64,000 bases of DNA from Nitrospira sp. (GCA_024760545.1 CP060501.1:2868036-2932035); one strand, 5' to 3'; numbered from the stretch's first letter, positions 1 to 9,111 are shown. A program made the numbers and translations. Notes: generated by a model from the sequence alone, not told the origin.

Positions 1-1421
1 ACGTTTTGGCGGCGGTGCCGCTGACGTTCGACCATGCGTCCTGCAACGAATCCGGCGCGGACGCTGGTCGAGTACTTGAGAAACTGTCGGATGTGAGCTT
101 CCGCCTGAATCGCGTCCTGGTGCGTACCCAACAGATCTTGGACCGCCCGAGCGGACTTGATAAAACGGGTTGCGGGTTTGCCCACCGAGCTGCGAGCGAG
201 CTCCGACGCGTAGCGTGCGCGTTTGGTCTTGATGCGGATATTGTGAAGTACGGCATCAGACGGAGAATGACGGAGACGCCTGATCACCTTGCGCAGTTTC
301 TTGAATGCCCGCTTGGCCAGTTGCTGGACAGTCAGGGGAGATTCTACCACCGAAGGATCCTGCGCAGCTTGTTGAAGCCGCCGGATGAGTTCGAGATATC
401 GGGCGCTCGTGAGTTCGCTGAGGATCATCTGCTGAACGGCATCCCGTTGAGTGCGAAGGTGAGAGATGAATTGCGCCAGCAGCTTGCGATCCCGCGCTTC
501 GAACCCGGCGGATTCATCCGTAAAATACGAAATCTGTACATCGAGATCCCGGGCCGGCCCCAGCAGCTCACTGAGCCAATCGAGCTCCTGTTGCAATGAT
601 GTCACCCATGCCGGAAGGAGGATCGGCCGAGCCGTGCGGAGCACCGCGCGCAGGCGTCTGGTCGCCACACGCATCTGATGCAGACTTTCGCTCTCGGTTC
701 CGAGCCTCGTCCCGGGATCATGAGCGATGAGCCACTGGACGTGCTGAGCGAGCGCCCACTTCAGGTGCTCGATCACCGGCGCCTCCGGCCCAGGCGGGTT
801 CGGAAGAGTGGGGGTTGGGAGCGAGAGGGCCCGAAAGAATTTAGGCCGCCCGTCGTGATCGGAAGCACCGGCTTCGCGCATCCGCTGTTCGAGTGAACGA
901 AGCGAAGTTTCATCGCCTTGGCGCTGTTCGATTTCGAGCTCACGAAAACGCTGGATGGTACGGCCGTTCTTGACCACCGACACCGTGTCGAGGGCGAGCT
1001 CGGCGATCGGAACTCGGTCATGGCGTACCAGAAGGCCGGTTCGCCAGACTCGCAGTGTGACTATCGGCACCACGTTCCGATGCCCAAGATGGAGTATCAA
1101 CAGGCTGCGTAGTGAGGCGGGGGGCTTGGCTTGATCACCGGCCGTTTCCACTTCCTGCCGATCGTCGCCCAGCGGCACTTTAAGCTGCCACGCCTGTTTG
1201 CCCCGTTCGATTCGATAGCGAAGGGTAATTTGCGCATGGGCCAAGTCATAGGCGGTAGTGTCGTAATAGGTGGAGATCAGCTGCCGCCGAGGGAGCAGAG
1301 TGCCGGGAAGCCGAGGGAGTCGGAAGTCTGGATCAACGGACAGCTTGAGCTCACGCTCAGGCTGTGAGGAGATCTGGGAAGAGTGGTGCTCAGAAGCCGA
1401 ACGTTTGTCCGATCGAGTCAT
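1..1421 (-). CDS. CYTH-CHAD domain protein (3' end outside window)
   Basis: This reading frame runs off the left edge, so its C-terminus is missing. The ATG at 1421 is the first start after an in-frame TGA just upstream. About 473 residues are visible. Residues ~20-200 look like a CYTH (triphosphate tunnel metalloenzyme) domain: an ERELKLSV strand near the N-terminus and alternating charged strands such as TLRYRIERG and RELEIEQ. Residues ~225-470 look like a CHAD domain, an alpha-helical region rich in His and Arg (LHQMRVATRRLRAVLR, HNIRIKTKRARYASEL). CYTH domains hydrolyse or bind triphosphates and CHAD domains bind inorganic polyphosphate. With ppk1 3 kb away on the same strand, a role in polyphosphate metabolism or granules is a reasonable inference. 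The domain assignment is strong; the substrate is not shown by the sequence. Confidence 0.88.
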   Translation of the reverse strand, partial: MTRSDKRSASEHHSSQISSQPERELKLSVDPDFRLPRLPGTLLPRRQLISTYYDTTAYDLAHAQITLRYRIERGKQAWQLKVPLGDDRQEVETAGDQAKPPASLRSLLILHLGHRNVVPIVTLRVWRTGLLVRHDRVPIAELALDTVSVVKNGRTIQRFRELEIEQRQGDETSLRSLEQRMREAGASDHDGRPKFFRALSLPTPTLPNPPGPEAPVIEHLKWALAQHVQWLIAHDPGTRLGTESESLHQMRVATRRLRAVLRTARPILLPAWVTSLQQELDWLSELLGPARDLDVQISYFTDESAGFEARDRKLLAQFISHLRTQRDAVQQMILSELTSARYLELIRRLQQAAQDPSVVESPLTVQQLAKRAFKKLRKVIRRLRHSPSDAVLHNIRIKTKRARYASELARSSVGKPATRFIKSARAVQDLLGTHQDAIQAEAHIRQFLKYSTSVRAGFVAGRMVERQRHRRQN

Positions 1422-1567
1422 TGCAAGACCTGTGTGTCAGATGGGTGTGTGTAAGTGTGAACGCTCGAGATGGGAGATGCAAGTCACGGTGGGTCTTCAG
1501 CGAAGACCAAGGTAGGTCGCACGAGCGGCTAGTGAGTTGGAAGGGAGAGGCGAAACTGCCTCGGGGA

Positions 1568-1951
1568 TTAGAAGTCGTCGACCGAAACAGGTCGGAGAAA
1601 ATCGCGCACGGATACAAGGCCCACAAGGGCTCCTCCTTTTGTCACTCCCAGATGGAGAGTGCGATGCTTGTCCATGAGGTCGGCTGCCTCCGTCAACGGT
1701 CGCCGCTCCTCAATGCCGGGAACCGGACTACTCATGATCTCTTCCACCGGCACGAAGTACGCCGCTTTCTCGGCCCCCACGAATTTCTTGACGACATCCG
1801 ATTCCGTCACAATGCCGATGATCTTCGCTTGACGAGCCACCAGGACGCTTTCGACATTACAAGCTTTCATCACCTTTACGGCTTCCACGACCGATGTGCC
1901 TGTTTCGACCGTCACGAGCTCTTTTCTCATCAAATTACCAACTGTAACCAT
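1568..1951 (-). CDS. Tandem CBS-domain protein
   Basis: A 127-residue protein made almost entirely of two CBS repeats (Bateman module). The first covers residues ~5-60 with IIGIVTESDVV and the second ~72-125 with LVGLVSVRDFL; both are the usual beta-strand plus S/T-x-x-D nucleotide-binding signature. Each repeat opens with a typical segment (MRKELVTVETGTSVVEAV and MSSPVPGIEERRPLTEAADL). The start is well supported by AGGAGG six bases upstream of the ATG. Stand-alone CBS pairs usually bind adenine nucleotides and regulate partners, but no partner enzyme is fused or adjacent here, so its target is unknown. Confidence 0.9.
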   Translation of the reverse strand: MVTVGNLMRKELVTVETGTSVVEAVKVMKACNVESVLVARQAKIIGIVTESDVVKKFVGAEKAAYFVPVEEIMSSPVPGIEERRPLTEAADLMDKHRTLHLGVTKGGALVGLVSVRDFLRPVSVDDF

Positions 1952-2084
1952 CTGATCCTCCTTTTTGTTATTTTAGTAGTGGTTCCAGGTTACCAATGAC
2001 CTGTTGCATATGCGTTAGGCAGGCATTACACGGCGGTAAAATTTGGAGGACTCAACAAAGGACGGTTCACCCGGTCTCGGGGAT

Positions 2085-2291
2085 TCAGTCATGACGCAGT
2101 GATGTATATAGAGCCGAAACAAGTCGGCTGAAAAACCGAGTGGCGGGGTGAGTGCGCTGCGAGATTTCAACTGAGAGGGTCGCCGTGCCCCCCACTTTCT
2201 GTTCGACTGATGAGGTCGATATTTTCTCGGACGAGAGCCGGTGGGATCCTCGCGCCCCGTTCCGGCTCTCGTCAGCCCACTTCGCGTTCAC
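2085..2291 (-). CDS. Possible small ORF, 68 residues
   Basis: A GTG-initiated frame preceded by AAGGAG at a good distance (about eight bases). It lies 41 bases downstream of the 27-residue membrane peptide gene on the same strand, so the two could be co-transcribed. The protein is rich in Ser, Arg and Thr, has no recognisable motif or membrane span, and its composition is close to that of random translation. The ribosome binding site is the only real evidence. It may simply be the leader or trailer of the neighbouring transcript. Confidence 0.3.
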   Translation of the reverse strand: MNAKWADESRNGARGSHRLSSEKISTSSVEQKVGGTATLSVEISQRTHPATRFFSRLVSALYTSLRHD

Positions 2292-2332
2292 GATTGAGTC
2301 TCCTTCTACTGAGAATCGATAAGGCAGTTGAC

Positions 2333-2416
2333 TTATTCGCCTTCTGCAGAGAACGCTTTATACATGACTCCCAACACGGCACCCAGCAACAACGCTTCGA
2401 TAATCAGTGTTCCCAT
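2333..2416 (-). CDS. 27-residue single-span membrane peptide
   Basis: A very short frame with an excellent ribosome binding site: AAAGGAGGTG ends six bases before the ATG. The product starts MGTLIIEALLLGAVLGVMY and ends KAFSAEGE. Residues 3-19 form one hydrophobic, glycine-containing helix, followed by a short polar tail; no cleavage site is evident. Such peptides act as membrane-anchored regulators or accessory subunits in other bacteria, but nothing here identifies the partner. The strong SD, clean hydrophobic span and lack of any competing frame make translation likely. Confidence 0.6.
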   Translation of the reverse strand: MGTLIIEALLLGAVLGVMYKAFSAEGE

Positions 2417-2690
2417 TTCTTTCACCTCCTTTCCCGTCTTGACGGTTCCACACCAGTCTGTCGTCGAGTGCGATCTTTGCCGCTCAATACGGAACAAGCT
2501 TATCGAGAGATTGTTTCTGACTGGTTAAGGCCATGCTAAGTCGGTGTGAAGCGCGGTTAAGTCTTAGTTAGGAATGCGTTTTCAGGTGATGAACAAGCGC
2601 GGAGCGTCAGAAGGGGGGAAGAATGGGATGGAGTTTCGCTGATGGCGGTTCAAGTCAACCGGGAGTAGAGGAGATGGACGGCGAGCCTCG

Positions 2691-3341
2691 TTATTCGAAT
2701 TCCTCCCATCCACTCAATCGGCTGCCGAGCACCAGGGTTCGTCGCGTGGTGGAAACGAGGATAAGACCTTGGTCGTTATCCACTCCCAGGATTTGTTCGT
2801 GTACGTCCAATGGTTTCGATGCAAAACCACCGAGCAATGGGGTGAATCCCACCAATCGTTCATTGGTAATGAAGACGGCTCCATAGTCGTTGCTATGGAA
2901 GCGACGGATCTTTTCACGCATGGCCAACGGCTCTTCAAGCCATAGGCCGTTGACTCCGCGAAATCCATATACATGACGATCCGTTCTCACGATGCTGAAG
3001 GTCGGGAGGATCTTCCGCTCGAGGACCTTTTCGTTGAGATCCAGTTCTTTTTTGCTCCAGGTCAGGGCACGGCTTGAAAACCCTAGGAGGCGGCGAGAGG
3101 TCACCACAATGCCATTGATCCCGTTCGCGTCCGAAGCGATCACGACCTCCTGCGCATCTAAAGGTATCTCCCTCCGGCCGCTCAAGAGACTGGTTGCTAC
3201 GGCAAGGCCGGACTCTACTCGCACGGTGACGTCAGACTGAAGTTCAGCCCGCGTGACGTCTTGAGCAAAGACCCAGAACAGAGCACAAGAGACAGCTAAT
3301 GGCATGCGGCCCAGCCGGGAAGAGTGTTCGGCTACGTGCAT
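2691..3341 (-). CDS. Exported hypothetical protein
   Basis: I do not recognise this protein. The N-terminus has a signal-peptide-like hydrophobic stretch (MPLAVSCALFWVFAQ) ending near ALA-type residues at VTRA. The mature part (~190 residues) is predicted to be all beta and shows repeated blocks of the form G-[IV]-V-x-T-x-x-R-[LT]-L-[GV]-F (VVTSRRLLGFSSRAL, FITNERLVGFTPLLG, VSTTRRTLVLGSRL). This suggests three or four propeller-like repeats. The start is uncertain: GTG at 3386, ATG at 3341 and ATG at 3305 are all possible, and none has a strong SD. It lies downstream of the RMD1-like gene and ppk1 on the same strand. Confidence 0.65.
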   Translation of the reverse strand: MHVAEHSSRLGRMPLAVSCALFWVFAQDVTRAELQSDVTVRVESGLAVATSLLSGRREIPLDAQEVVIASDANGINGIVVTSRRLLGFSSRALTWSKKELDLNEKVLERKILPTFSIVRTDRHVYGFRGVNGLWLEEPLAMREKIRRFHSNDYGAVFITNERLVGFTPLLGGFASKPLDVHEQILGVDNDQGLILVSTTRRTLVLGSRLSGWEEFE

Positions 3342-3421
3342 AGTGGATTGGATGGATTCCCCATGTTCCTTGTCCACCAGTCGCACGCTTCATTACTGGA
3401 GGACAAACTCCAGCTAAGTGC

Positions 3422-4525
3422 TTAGCGCCCACCACTCATTGGAACGAACGACAGACCGATGGAGAGCGCGATCAAGACGATGATGATCCACTCAAGGACC
3501 TCCATCCGCCTGGTGCCGGCTCGATCCGACATCTTGCCGTAGATACTTTCCAGCGTCTGCAGTTTGCGGAGGATGCTCGCGTCCCAGGCTTCCAAATGGA
3601 ACCGTTGGGAGACGAGCCGATACACGCGCGCGAGGTACTGATCGCCCAATAACTTCAAGGTGTTGGTGACACGTTCGAAGAGCAGGGCGTTATCGACCTG
3701 CAGCTGCGCAATGTGCATCGTGTCTTTTTCATGGGAGCCGGGCAGCGACAGGAGGCGCGGCTTGCGAGATAAGGCCTCGTAGGCCTCGTCCAGCGCTCGG
3801 TCGAGTTGTTCGTCGAGGATTCGCATCTCCAGCAATTCGACGTTGGCGAATTCCAGCACAGCGCGCACGTCGTCCATGTCTTTGCCGAACAACACTGCCG
3901 AGTGCCAGTCGATGATTGCGGCGTCCTCTCGCCCGAACGAGATCCGGCAGGAGACGGCGTCGGCCACTTCCTGGTCTGAAAACGGGGTCCGTTCGGCGCG
4001 CAGGAGATGGGCCAAATCGGGTTCGTTACTCGACCACAGCGGAGGTTTCTCCGGCACTGAGGATTCAATTAAAAAGATGATGTAATCTTCCACATCCTTT
4101 GCAATGGATGGCCGCTCGATTGCAGAACCGAGCGCGTGGACCAATTGCTCCACGCGGCTGCGCGATTCAGTCAGCAACCGGTCGTTCTCATAGAGCGACT
4201 CGCTCAGATCCAATAACCGATCAAACGGTCCTTCAAGGGGAAAACGATAGGTAATGGTGACGGCTCCAAAATCGTACACCATGACTTCGACCGTCGGGCT
4301 GGCCTGATACTGGCTGACATCGAAAACACTCCCTTCCTGAACCAGCCGCAGCGGAGCCGGCCGATACTCGAAGTACTGAGGGGCTCTGGTCTTATGACGA
4401 AGACGCCCGCGTTCGGCTCCGGCGATGATATGCCGTTCCGCATCAGTCAGGTCGATGGAGTGCCCCACATCATAGGCAAAGAGGGCGAAGCAGACCCCTT
4501 TCGTGATGGTCAGGTTTTGCAACAT
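3422..4525 (-). CDS. RMD1/YagE (DUF155) family membrane protein
   Basis: A 367-residue protein with the layout of the RMD1/DUF155 family. The N-terminal part contains an aromatic/acidic segment (VMVYDFGAVTITYRFPL), the middle has DWHSAVLFG and acidic helices, and the C-terminus has the family's most conserved stretch: LESIYGKMSDR, then TRRMEVLEW leading straight into one membrane helix (~residues 340-360). Yeast homologues sit in mitochondrial membranes or affect sporulation; the bacterial function is unknown. The ATG at 4525 was chosen because MLQNLTITKG begins the conserved region and lies 10 bases after the ppk1 stop codon. This implies co-transcription with ppk1. Confidence 0.75.
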   Translation of the reverse strand: MLQNLTITKGVCFALFAYDVGHSIDLTDAERHIIAGAERGRLRHKTRAPQYFEYRPAPLRLVQEGSVFDVSQYQASPTVEVMVYDFGAVTITYRFPLEGPFDRLLDLSESLYENDRLLTESRSRVEQLVHALGSAIERPSIAKDVEDYIIFLIESSVPEKPPLWSSNEPDLAHLLRAERTPFSDQEVADAVSCRISFGREDAAIIDWHSAVLFGKDMDDVRAVLEFANVELLEMRILDEQLDRALDEAYEALSRKPRLLSLPGSHEKDTMHIAQLQVDNALLFERVTNTLKLLGDQYLARVYRLVSQRFHLEAWDASILRKLQTLESIYGKMSDRAGTRRMEVLEWIIIVLIALSIGLSFVPMSGGR

Positions 4526-4535
4526 AGGACTGATC

Positions 4536-6614
4536 CTATGACGGCCGCATCCAGCTCCCTGCTTGTTCGAGCATCCGCTGTTGGGAATCGAACGGAGGTT
4601 CTCCGGGGCTCGGAGCCACCCGCTCATAGGTGCCGTCCCGGGTCATTCGGCGGAGCTGGACCGTGTCTCGTAGATGCGGAAGCAGAATGTCGTCGCGGAT
4701 CGCCTGTCGGAGGTCGGGTGATTCCACGGGAAAGACCACTTCAATTCGGCCGTCAAGGTTTCGAGGCATGAGGTCGGCGCTCCCGAGCCACAGCTCCTCT
4801 TCTTGGCCTGATCGGAAGTAAAAGATGCGGCTGTGCTCGAGAAACCGTCCGACGAGCGAGGTCACCGCGATCCGCTCGCTGACACCCGGGACTCCCGGAC
4901 GAAGGCTGCATATTCCCCGTACCTGCAAGTCGATCTGCACTCCTGCCTGAGAGGCCCGATACAGCGCCTGGATGCAGGTGGGGTCCGTCAGCGCGTTCAG
5001 CTTCAGCGCGATGTACCCTTGGCTGCCGTCATGGTGCCGGGCCGACACGCGGTCGATCCGTTGGACGATCCCTTCTCTGACTCCGTCCGGCGCTACCATC
5101 AGGCGGTGATAGTGAATCGAACCGGCGTATCCGGTCAGCGCATTGAACAGCGTGACGACATCAGACGTAATGGCCGGATTGCGGGTCAAGAGCGCCAGGT
5201 CGGTATAGACCCGGGCCGTTGCGGGATTGTAGTTCCCGGTGCTGAGATGGGTATAACGGGCGAGGCGGTCTCCTTCTCGTCTTATGATGAGACACATTTT
5301 TGCGTGGGTCTTAAAGCCGACCAGTCCATAGACCACGTGAACACCGGCCCGTTCCATTTCCTGAGCCCACTGGATATTGTGTTCTTCGTCGAAGCGAGCC
5401 TTCAGTTCCACGAGAGCCGTGACTTCTTTGCCGTTTTCGCGGGCTTGCATCAAGGCCTCCACAACAGGCGACTGGCGCCCCACGCGGTACAGTGTCTGTT
5501 TGATCGCCACGACATCCGGATCGGTGGCCGCGAGGCGCAGCCACTCAACGATGGGCATGAAGCTGTCGTACGGGTGGTACACCAGTACGTCTCGGTCTCG
5601 AATCGAGGCGAACATATCCGGCTTGGTCAGGATTGGGGTCGGCTTGTGGGCTGCCGGAGGATCTTTCAGATCGGGTCGGTCGAGTTGCGTCAATTCGATC
5701 AAATCGGCCATGCCGAGCGGACCGGGAACTGCCTGGATCTGATCCGAGGCCAGTTCAAGGTTGTGCGCGAGCATCTCACGTATCCGGTCCGGCATCTTTC
5801 CACTGACTTCCAGGCGGACGGCCGTTCCGAAATGCCGCAGGCGAAGGCTTTCTTGGATCGCCTCAAGCAGATCGGCGGCTTCATCCTCTTCGATGTCGGG
5901 GTCCGCATCGCGCGTGACCCGGAAGGGATAGGCCGCGATCACCGCGCAGCCGGGAAACAACAGGTCCAAATTCGCGGCGATGACGTCCTCGATCCACACA
6001 AACCCACTGGGCGCCGGCTCAGGACCGGCCCCTGTCGAGAACTCCGGGACGTTGAGCAAGCGCGGGAACAGAGGTGGAACTTTCAGTCGTGCAAACCGTT
6101 CCTGACCGTCGGTGTGACGGATGACGATCGCAAGGTTCATAGAGAGGTTGGAAATATGGGGAAACGGATGAGCGGCATCGAAGGCGAGAGGGGTCAGAAC
6201 GGGAAGAACCGCGGTTGTAAAGTAGTCACGAAGGTGCTTCGTCGCATCCGCCCCGAGATCTGAATGGCTGACAAGGTGAACTCCGGCCTCCCGAAGTTTC
6301 GGCAAGAGATCCCCTTCCCAGCAGTTCAGGTGTCTCGTCAACAAGAGATCAAGCTCCCGTTTGATCGATTCAAGTTGCTGTTTCGGTGTCAGTCCATCGG
6401 GCGGGGCGTCGACCGCTCCGGTGTGCAATTGCCAATAGAGACCGGACATCCGGATCATGAAAAACTCGTCCAGATTTCGGCTGAAGATGGAGAGGAATTT
6501 TACCCGCTCCAGAAGAGGATGCCGGGTATCCAGGGCTTCTTCTAAGACCCGTTCGTTGAAACGTAGCCAACTCAATTCACGATTGATATAGAGAGAGGAG
6601 TCTGCGAGGTCCAT
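4536..6614 (-). CDS. ppk1: Polyphosphate kinase 1
   Basis: PPK1 reversibly transfers the gamma phosphate of ATP to long-chain polyphosphate. The 692-residue product has the normal length. It starts MDLADSSLYINRELSWLRFN, the standard N-terminal motif of the family (RELSWLxFNxRVLEEA); a longer frame upstream lacks homology-like sequence, so I chose the ATG at 6614. The middle contains YHPYDSF, and the C-terminal half contains VELKARFDEEHNIQWA and GFKTHAKMCLI. The histidine in the last motif is the expected phosphorylated catalytic residue. The second PLD-like half has YIALKLNALTD and ARVYTDLALLT. It is followed by the RMD1-like gene, and a CYTH-CHAD gene lies on the same strand. Confidence 0.97.
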   Translation of the reverse strand: MDLADSSLYINRELSWLRFNERVLEEALDTRHPLLERVKFLSIFSRNLDEFFMIRMSGLYWQLHTGAVDAPPDGLTPKQQLESIKRELDLLLTRHLNCWEGDLLPKLREAGVHLVSHSDLGADATKHLRDYFTTAVLPVLTPLAFDAAHPFPHISNLSMNLAIVIRHTDGQERFARLKVPPLFPRLLNVPEFSTGAGPEPAPSGFVWIEDVIAANLDLLFPGCAVIAAYPFRVTRDADPDIEEDEAADLLEAIQESLRLRHFGTAVRLEVSGKMPDRIREMLAHNLELASDQIQAVPGPLGMADLIELTQLDRPDLKDPPAAHKPTPILTKPDMFASIRDRDVLVYHPYDSFMPIVEWLRLAATDPDVVAIKQTLYRVGRQSPVVEALMQARENGKEVTALVELKARFDEEHNIQWAQEMERAGVHVVYGLVGFKTHAKMCLIIRREGDRLARYTHLSTGNYNPATARVYTDLALLTRNPAITSDVVTLFNALTGYAGSIHYHRLMVAPDGVREGIVQRIDRVSARHHDGSQGYIALKLNALTDPTCIQALYRASQAGVQIDLQVRGICSLRPGVPGVSERIAVTSLVGRFLEHSRIFYFRSGQEEELWLGSADLMPRNLDGRIEVVFPVESPDLRQAIRDDILLPHLRDTVQLRRMTRDGTYERVAPSPGEPPFDSQQRMLEQAGSWMRPS

Positions 6615-6942
6615 GTGCCTGTTCCAACCTAAAGCCGACCGTCCGCCGAAGCAGCTGTGATCTCGCTGCCTAGATTGAGGATAGTCGCCTCGGTGGCAAT
6701 GACTCAAGAGCGGTCGAGTAAATTCTTTGTTAACAGAAGGCGCTGTGTGAGTCCTGTCCGGAACCCTCCACTCCACAATATCGAGTTCCACTTATCCTCA
6801 GGCTTGCAGAACCTGTATGACAAGCAGTCGCGAGCATACCACTCCTCAAAGACTCGTCATCGAGCGAAGAGCTAGGGAGGGATCGAGTGAACAGCATGGC
6901 TGCGAGAGCTGTATGGCTCAGGGGTGAGTCCAGAACCTAACC
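6615..6942. other. Intergenic stretch between exporter and ppk1
   Basis: About 330 bases between the 3' end of the exporter gene and the ppk1 start. I see no convincing gene on either strand, no hairpin followed by a T run and no repeat. It probably holds the ppk1 promoter, but no good -35/-10 pair could be assigned by eye. Confidence 0.4.
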
Positions 6943-8673
6943 TCAAGGACTCGGTTCATTCAAACGGATGGTGTAGAGATAGTGATATAAACCTTTGCGT
7001 GCCATCAGTTGCGCATGGGTCCCTTCCTCAACCAGTTTGCCCTTGTCCAACACTAATATGCGGTCGGCGCGCTGAATGGTCGACAGTCTGTGGGCGACCA
7101 CGAAGGTCGTGCGACCTTCCATGAGATGCTGGAGTGCTTCTTGGACCAACCGTTCAGATTCCGTATCGAGCGATGAAGTGGCTTCGTCCAGTAACAAAAT
7201 GCGAGGATTTTTCAGGATGGCCCGCGCGATCGCGATTCGTTGACGTTGGCCGCCTGAAAGGTTGACCCCCTTTTCACCGACCACGGTTTGGTACCCATCG
7301 GGCAGGGCGGTAATGAAATCATGCGCGTGCGCGGCTTTACTGGCTTCCCAGACCGTGGCGTCACTCGCCGTCATATCACCGTAGCGAATGTTGTCGAGGA
7401 TCGTTCCACCAAAGAGGATGGTTTCCTGAGGGACCAGTGCGATCTGCCGGTACCAACTCTCGAGGGTCACATCCCGCAGATCTCTGCCGTCAATGGTGAT
7501 CCGACCTTCCGCCGGATCGTAGAAACGATGGAGCAGGTTGATCACGGTGGTCTTGCCCGCGCCGGTCGGGCCTACCAAGGCGACGAGTTCGCCGGACTTA
7601 GCTTCAAATGAAAGGTTGGACAAGACGGGATGGCGAGGATCGTAGCTGAATGTGACGCCGTCCACTCGCACATGGCCGGCGATTGTCACGAGTGGTTGAG
7701 CGTCTGGTCGATCATAAATGTCCGGCTGAGCATCCAAAATTTCAAAAACCCGTTGCATCGCTCCCTGAGCCTCTTTGACCTGCGCAAACACGCGGGCGCC
7801 CGAGCTGAATGGACCGATCAAGATACCGGCGAATAGGACGAAGGCGAACAGATCGCCCGGAGTGACCACCCCGTCGATGACCTGTCGGCCCCCATACCAC
7901 AGAACCGCCGCCGCCGATGAAAATGTCAGGAGGCTGATCACCGGGATAAAAACGGCCATGATACCTGCTCGGCGGAGTGTGAGACCGAGTGTTTGATCAA
8001 CCTGTTCGGCAAAGCGAGTCTTTTCCCGTTGTGTCTGGACGAACGATTTGACGATACGAATGCCGGAGAGTACTTCTTCGACCAGCGTGCTGACCGAGGC
8101 GGTGTGATCTTGAATCGAGGTCGAAAGAGATTTCAGCTTGCGACCAAAGACCTTGGCGACCAGAACCAGTGCGGGGAGGAGGATCAAGATCAAGAGGCAC
8201 AGACGCCAATTCATCATGAGGAGGAAGGTAATGCCGCCGACGAAGGTCACGAGTTGTTTGACGCCGTCGATGGGAGTTTCCGTGACGATGGACTGAATGA
8301 CCGTCACGTCGTTCATCAATCGGGAGAGCAATTCTCCGGTACGCCGCCGCGCAAAAAAGCTGATAGTCAGCGTTTGTAAGTGGCTGAATAGATGCTTGCG
8401 AAAATCGGCGACGACGTGCTGCGAAACCCATGCGGACAGGTAACTATGGCCCATCGAGCACATTCCCTGGAGAAGGACCAAGCCCAAGAAAAGGCCGATC
8501 GACTGCGTCATCTTGTCGGCGTCTCGCTGAACGGTGATGAGATCCCAGAGAATGCCCGCAAGCCGAACCAAGGAGAGATTGATGAGTGCCACCCCCGATA
8601 CCAGCAGCCCTGCCAGGATCAAACGCGGCAAGTAGGGTCGAACAACAGGCAAAAATCGCTTGAAGATCAACAT
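6943..8673 (-). CDS. MsbA-type ABC exporter (fused TMD-NBD)
   Basis: A 576-residue half-transporter. Residues ~15-310 form the six-helix type IV exporter membrane domain, with the coupling segment LMNDVTVIQSIVTETPIDGV. Residues ~335-570 form the ATPase: Walker A GPTGAGKTT, Q-loop IALVPQETILF, signature NLSGGQRQRIAIARA, Walker B ILLLDEATSSLD and switch histidine VVAHRLSTI. It would work as a homodimer in the inner membrane. Family members move lipid A, lipids, drugs or peptides; the sequence alone does not separate these. It lies downstream of two small genes on the same strand. Confidence 0.92.
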   Translation of the reverse strand: MLIFKRFLPVVRPYLPRLILAGLLVSGVALINLSLVRLAGILWDLITVQRDADKMTQSIGLFLGLVLLQGMCSMGHSYLSAWVSQHVVADFRKHLFSHLQTLTISFFARRRTGELLSRLMNDVTVIQSIVTETPIDGVKQLVTFVGGITFLLMMNWRLCLLILILLPALVLVAKVFGRKLKSLSTSIQDHTASVSTLVEEVLSGIRIVKSFVQTQREKTRFAEQVDQTLGLTLRRAGIMAVFIPVISLLTFSSAAAVLWYGGRQVIDGVVTPGDLFAFVLFAGILIGPFSSGARVFAQVKEAQGAMQRVFEILDAQPDIYDRPDAQPLVTIAGHVRVDGVTFSYDPRHPVLSNLSFEAKSGELVALVGPTGAGKTTVINLLHRFYDPAEGRITIDGRDLRDVTLESWYRQIALVPQETILFGGTILDNIRYGDMTASDATVWEASKAAHAHDFITALPDGYQTVVGEKGVNLSGGQRQRIAIARAILKNPRILLLDEATSSLDTESERLVQEALQHLMEGRTTFVVAHRLSTIQRADRILVLDKGKLVEEGTHAQLMARKGLYHYLYTIRLNEPSP

Positions 8674-8766
8674 CGCTGGTCAGAAGGCATGATCTGCAAC
8701 GAAATTGTATTCTCGCCCACGGCGACGTTGAACGCTATCGAAGTGACAGGAGGTGAGACGGAAGGC

Positions 8767-8985
8767 CTAAAGTTGCGCGATCGACTCAATGAGATTCTTG
8801 TTGATCGCCACGAAATCCGACCGATCCTTATCGTTGATGACGACGTCGGTTAGGCTGATGAAGAGACGTGCTTCTTCGTTGATCGCGTCGGAGACACGAT
8901 TCCGCATGGGAGGGACCAAGAAGTCTCCCACGTAGGTGCAATTGACCGTCCGTACGCGGATGCGGACTTTCTTGCCCTCGGCCAC
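8767..8985 (-). CDS. Small conserved hypothetical protein (DUF6812-like)
   Basis: A 72-residue soluble protein with an RVRTVNCTYVGDFLVPP strand-turn segment, then RVSDAINEEARLFISLTDV. That pattern (a short beta-barrel with 'VPP..NRVSDxLN..xxFIxLTDV') recalls small proteins annotated as DUF6812; the assignment is from memory and tentative. The ATG follows GGAAGGGACCGT, a usable ribosome binding site. It lies 30 bases downstream of the tiny AURKAIP1/COX24-like gene and upstream of the exporter gene, all on one strand, so a three-gene operon is possible. Its function is unknown. Confidence 0.7.
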   Translation of the reverse strand: MAEGKKVRIRVRTVNCTYVGDFLVPPMRNRVSDAINEEARLFISLTDVVINDKDRSDFVAINKNLIESIAQL

Positions 8986-9015
8986 GGTCCCTTCCTCCCG
9001 CCATGCAGGCTGAGC

Positions 9016-9111
9016 TTAGCTTTTTCGGCGCAGAAATTTCTGACGTTGGCGCAGCTTTTTGTACTTATGCTTGCGCATCTTCTTTCGGCGTTTTTTCAAC
9101 ACGCTGGACAT
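9016..9111 (-). CDS. AURKAIP1/COX24-domain ribosomal protein, 31 residues
   Basis: A tiny, very basic protein: MSSVLKKRRKKMRKHKYKK, then LRQRQKFLRRKS. This matches the conserved C-terminal core of the mitochondrial ribosomal protein mS38 (AURKAIP1/COX24), found as a free-standing 30-40-residue protein in some bacteria, where relatives have been seen bound to ribosomes. The ATG at 9111 is preceded by AAGGAG, seven bases upstream; a longer frame reaching 9207 has no such signal. It is divergent from the lipoprotein-nadB operon, with about 95 bases in between. High Lys/Arg content and lack of a hydrophobic core fit a protein folded only on rRNA. Confidence 0.85.
   Translation of the reverse strand: MSSVLKKRRKKMRKHKYKKLRQRQKFLRRKS

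Noticed and set aside
6-599. 197-codon plus-strand frame at the left edge
   Set aside because: It is antisense to a clear CYTH-CHAD protein whose motifs are continuous on the minus strand; the plus product has no motif.
4833-6263. 476-codon plus-strand frame
   Set aside because: Complement of ppk1; the long frame results from the codon bias of the real gene.
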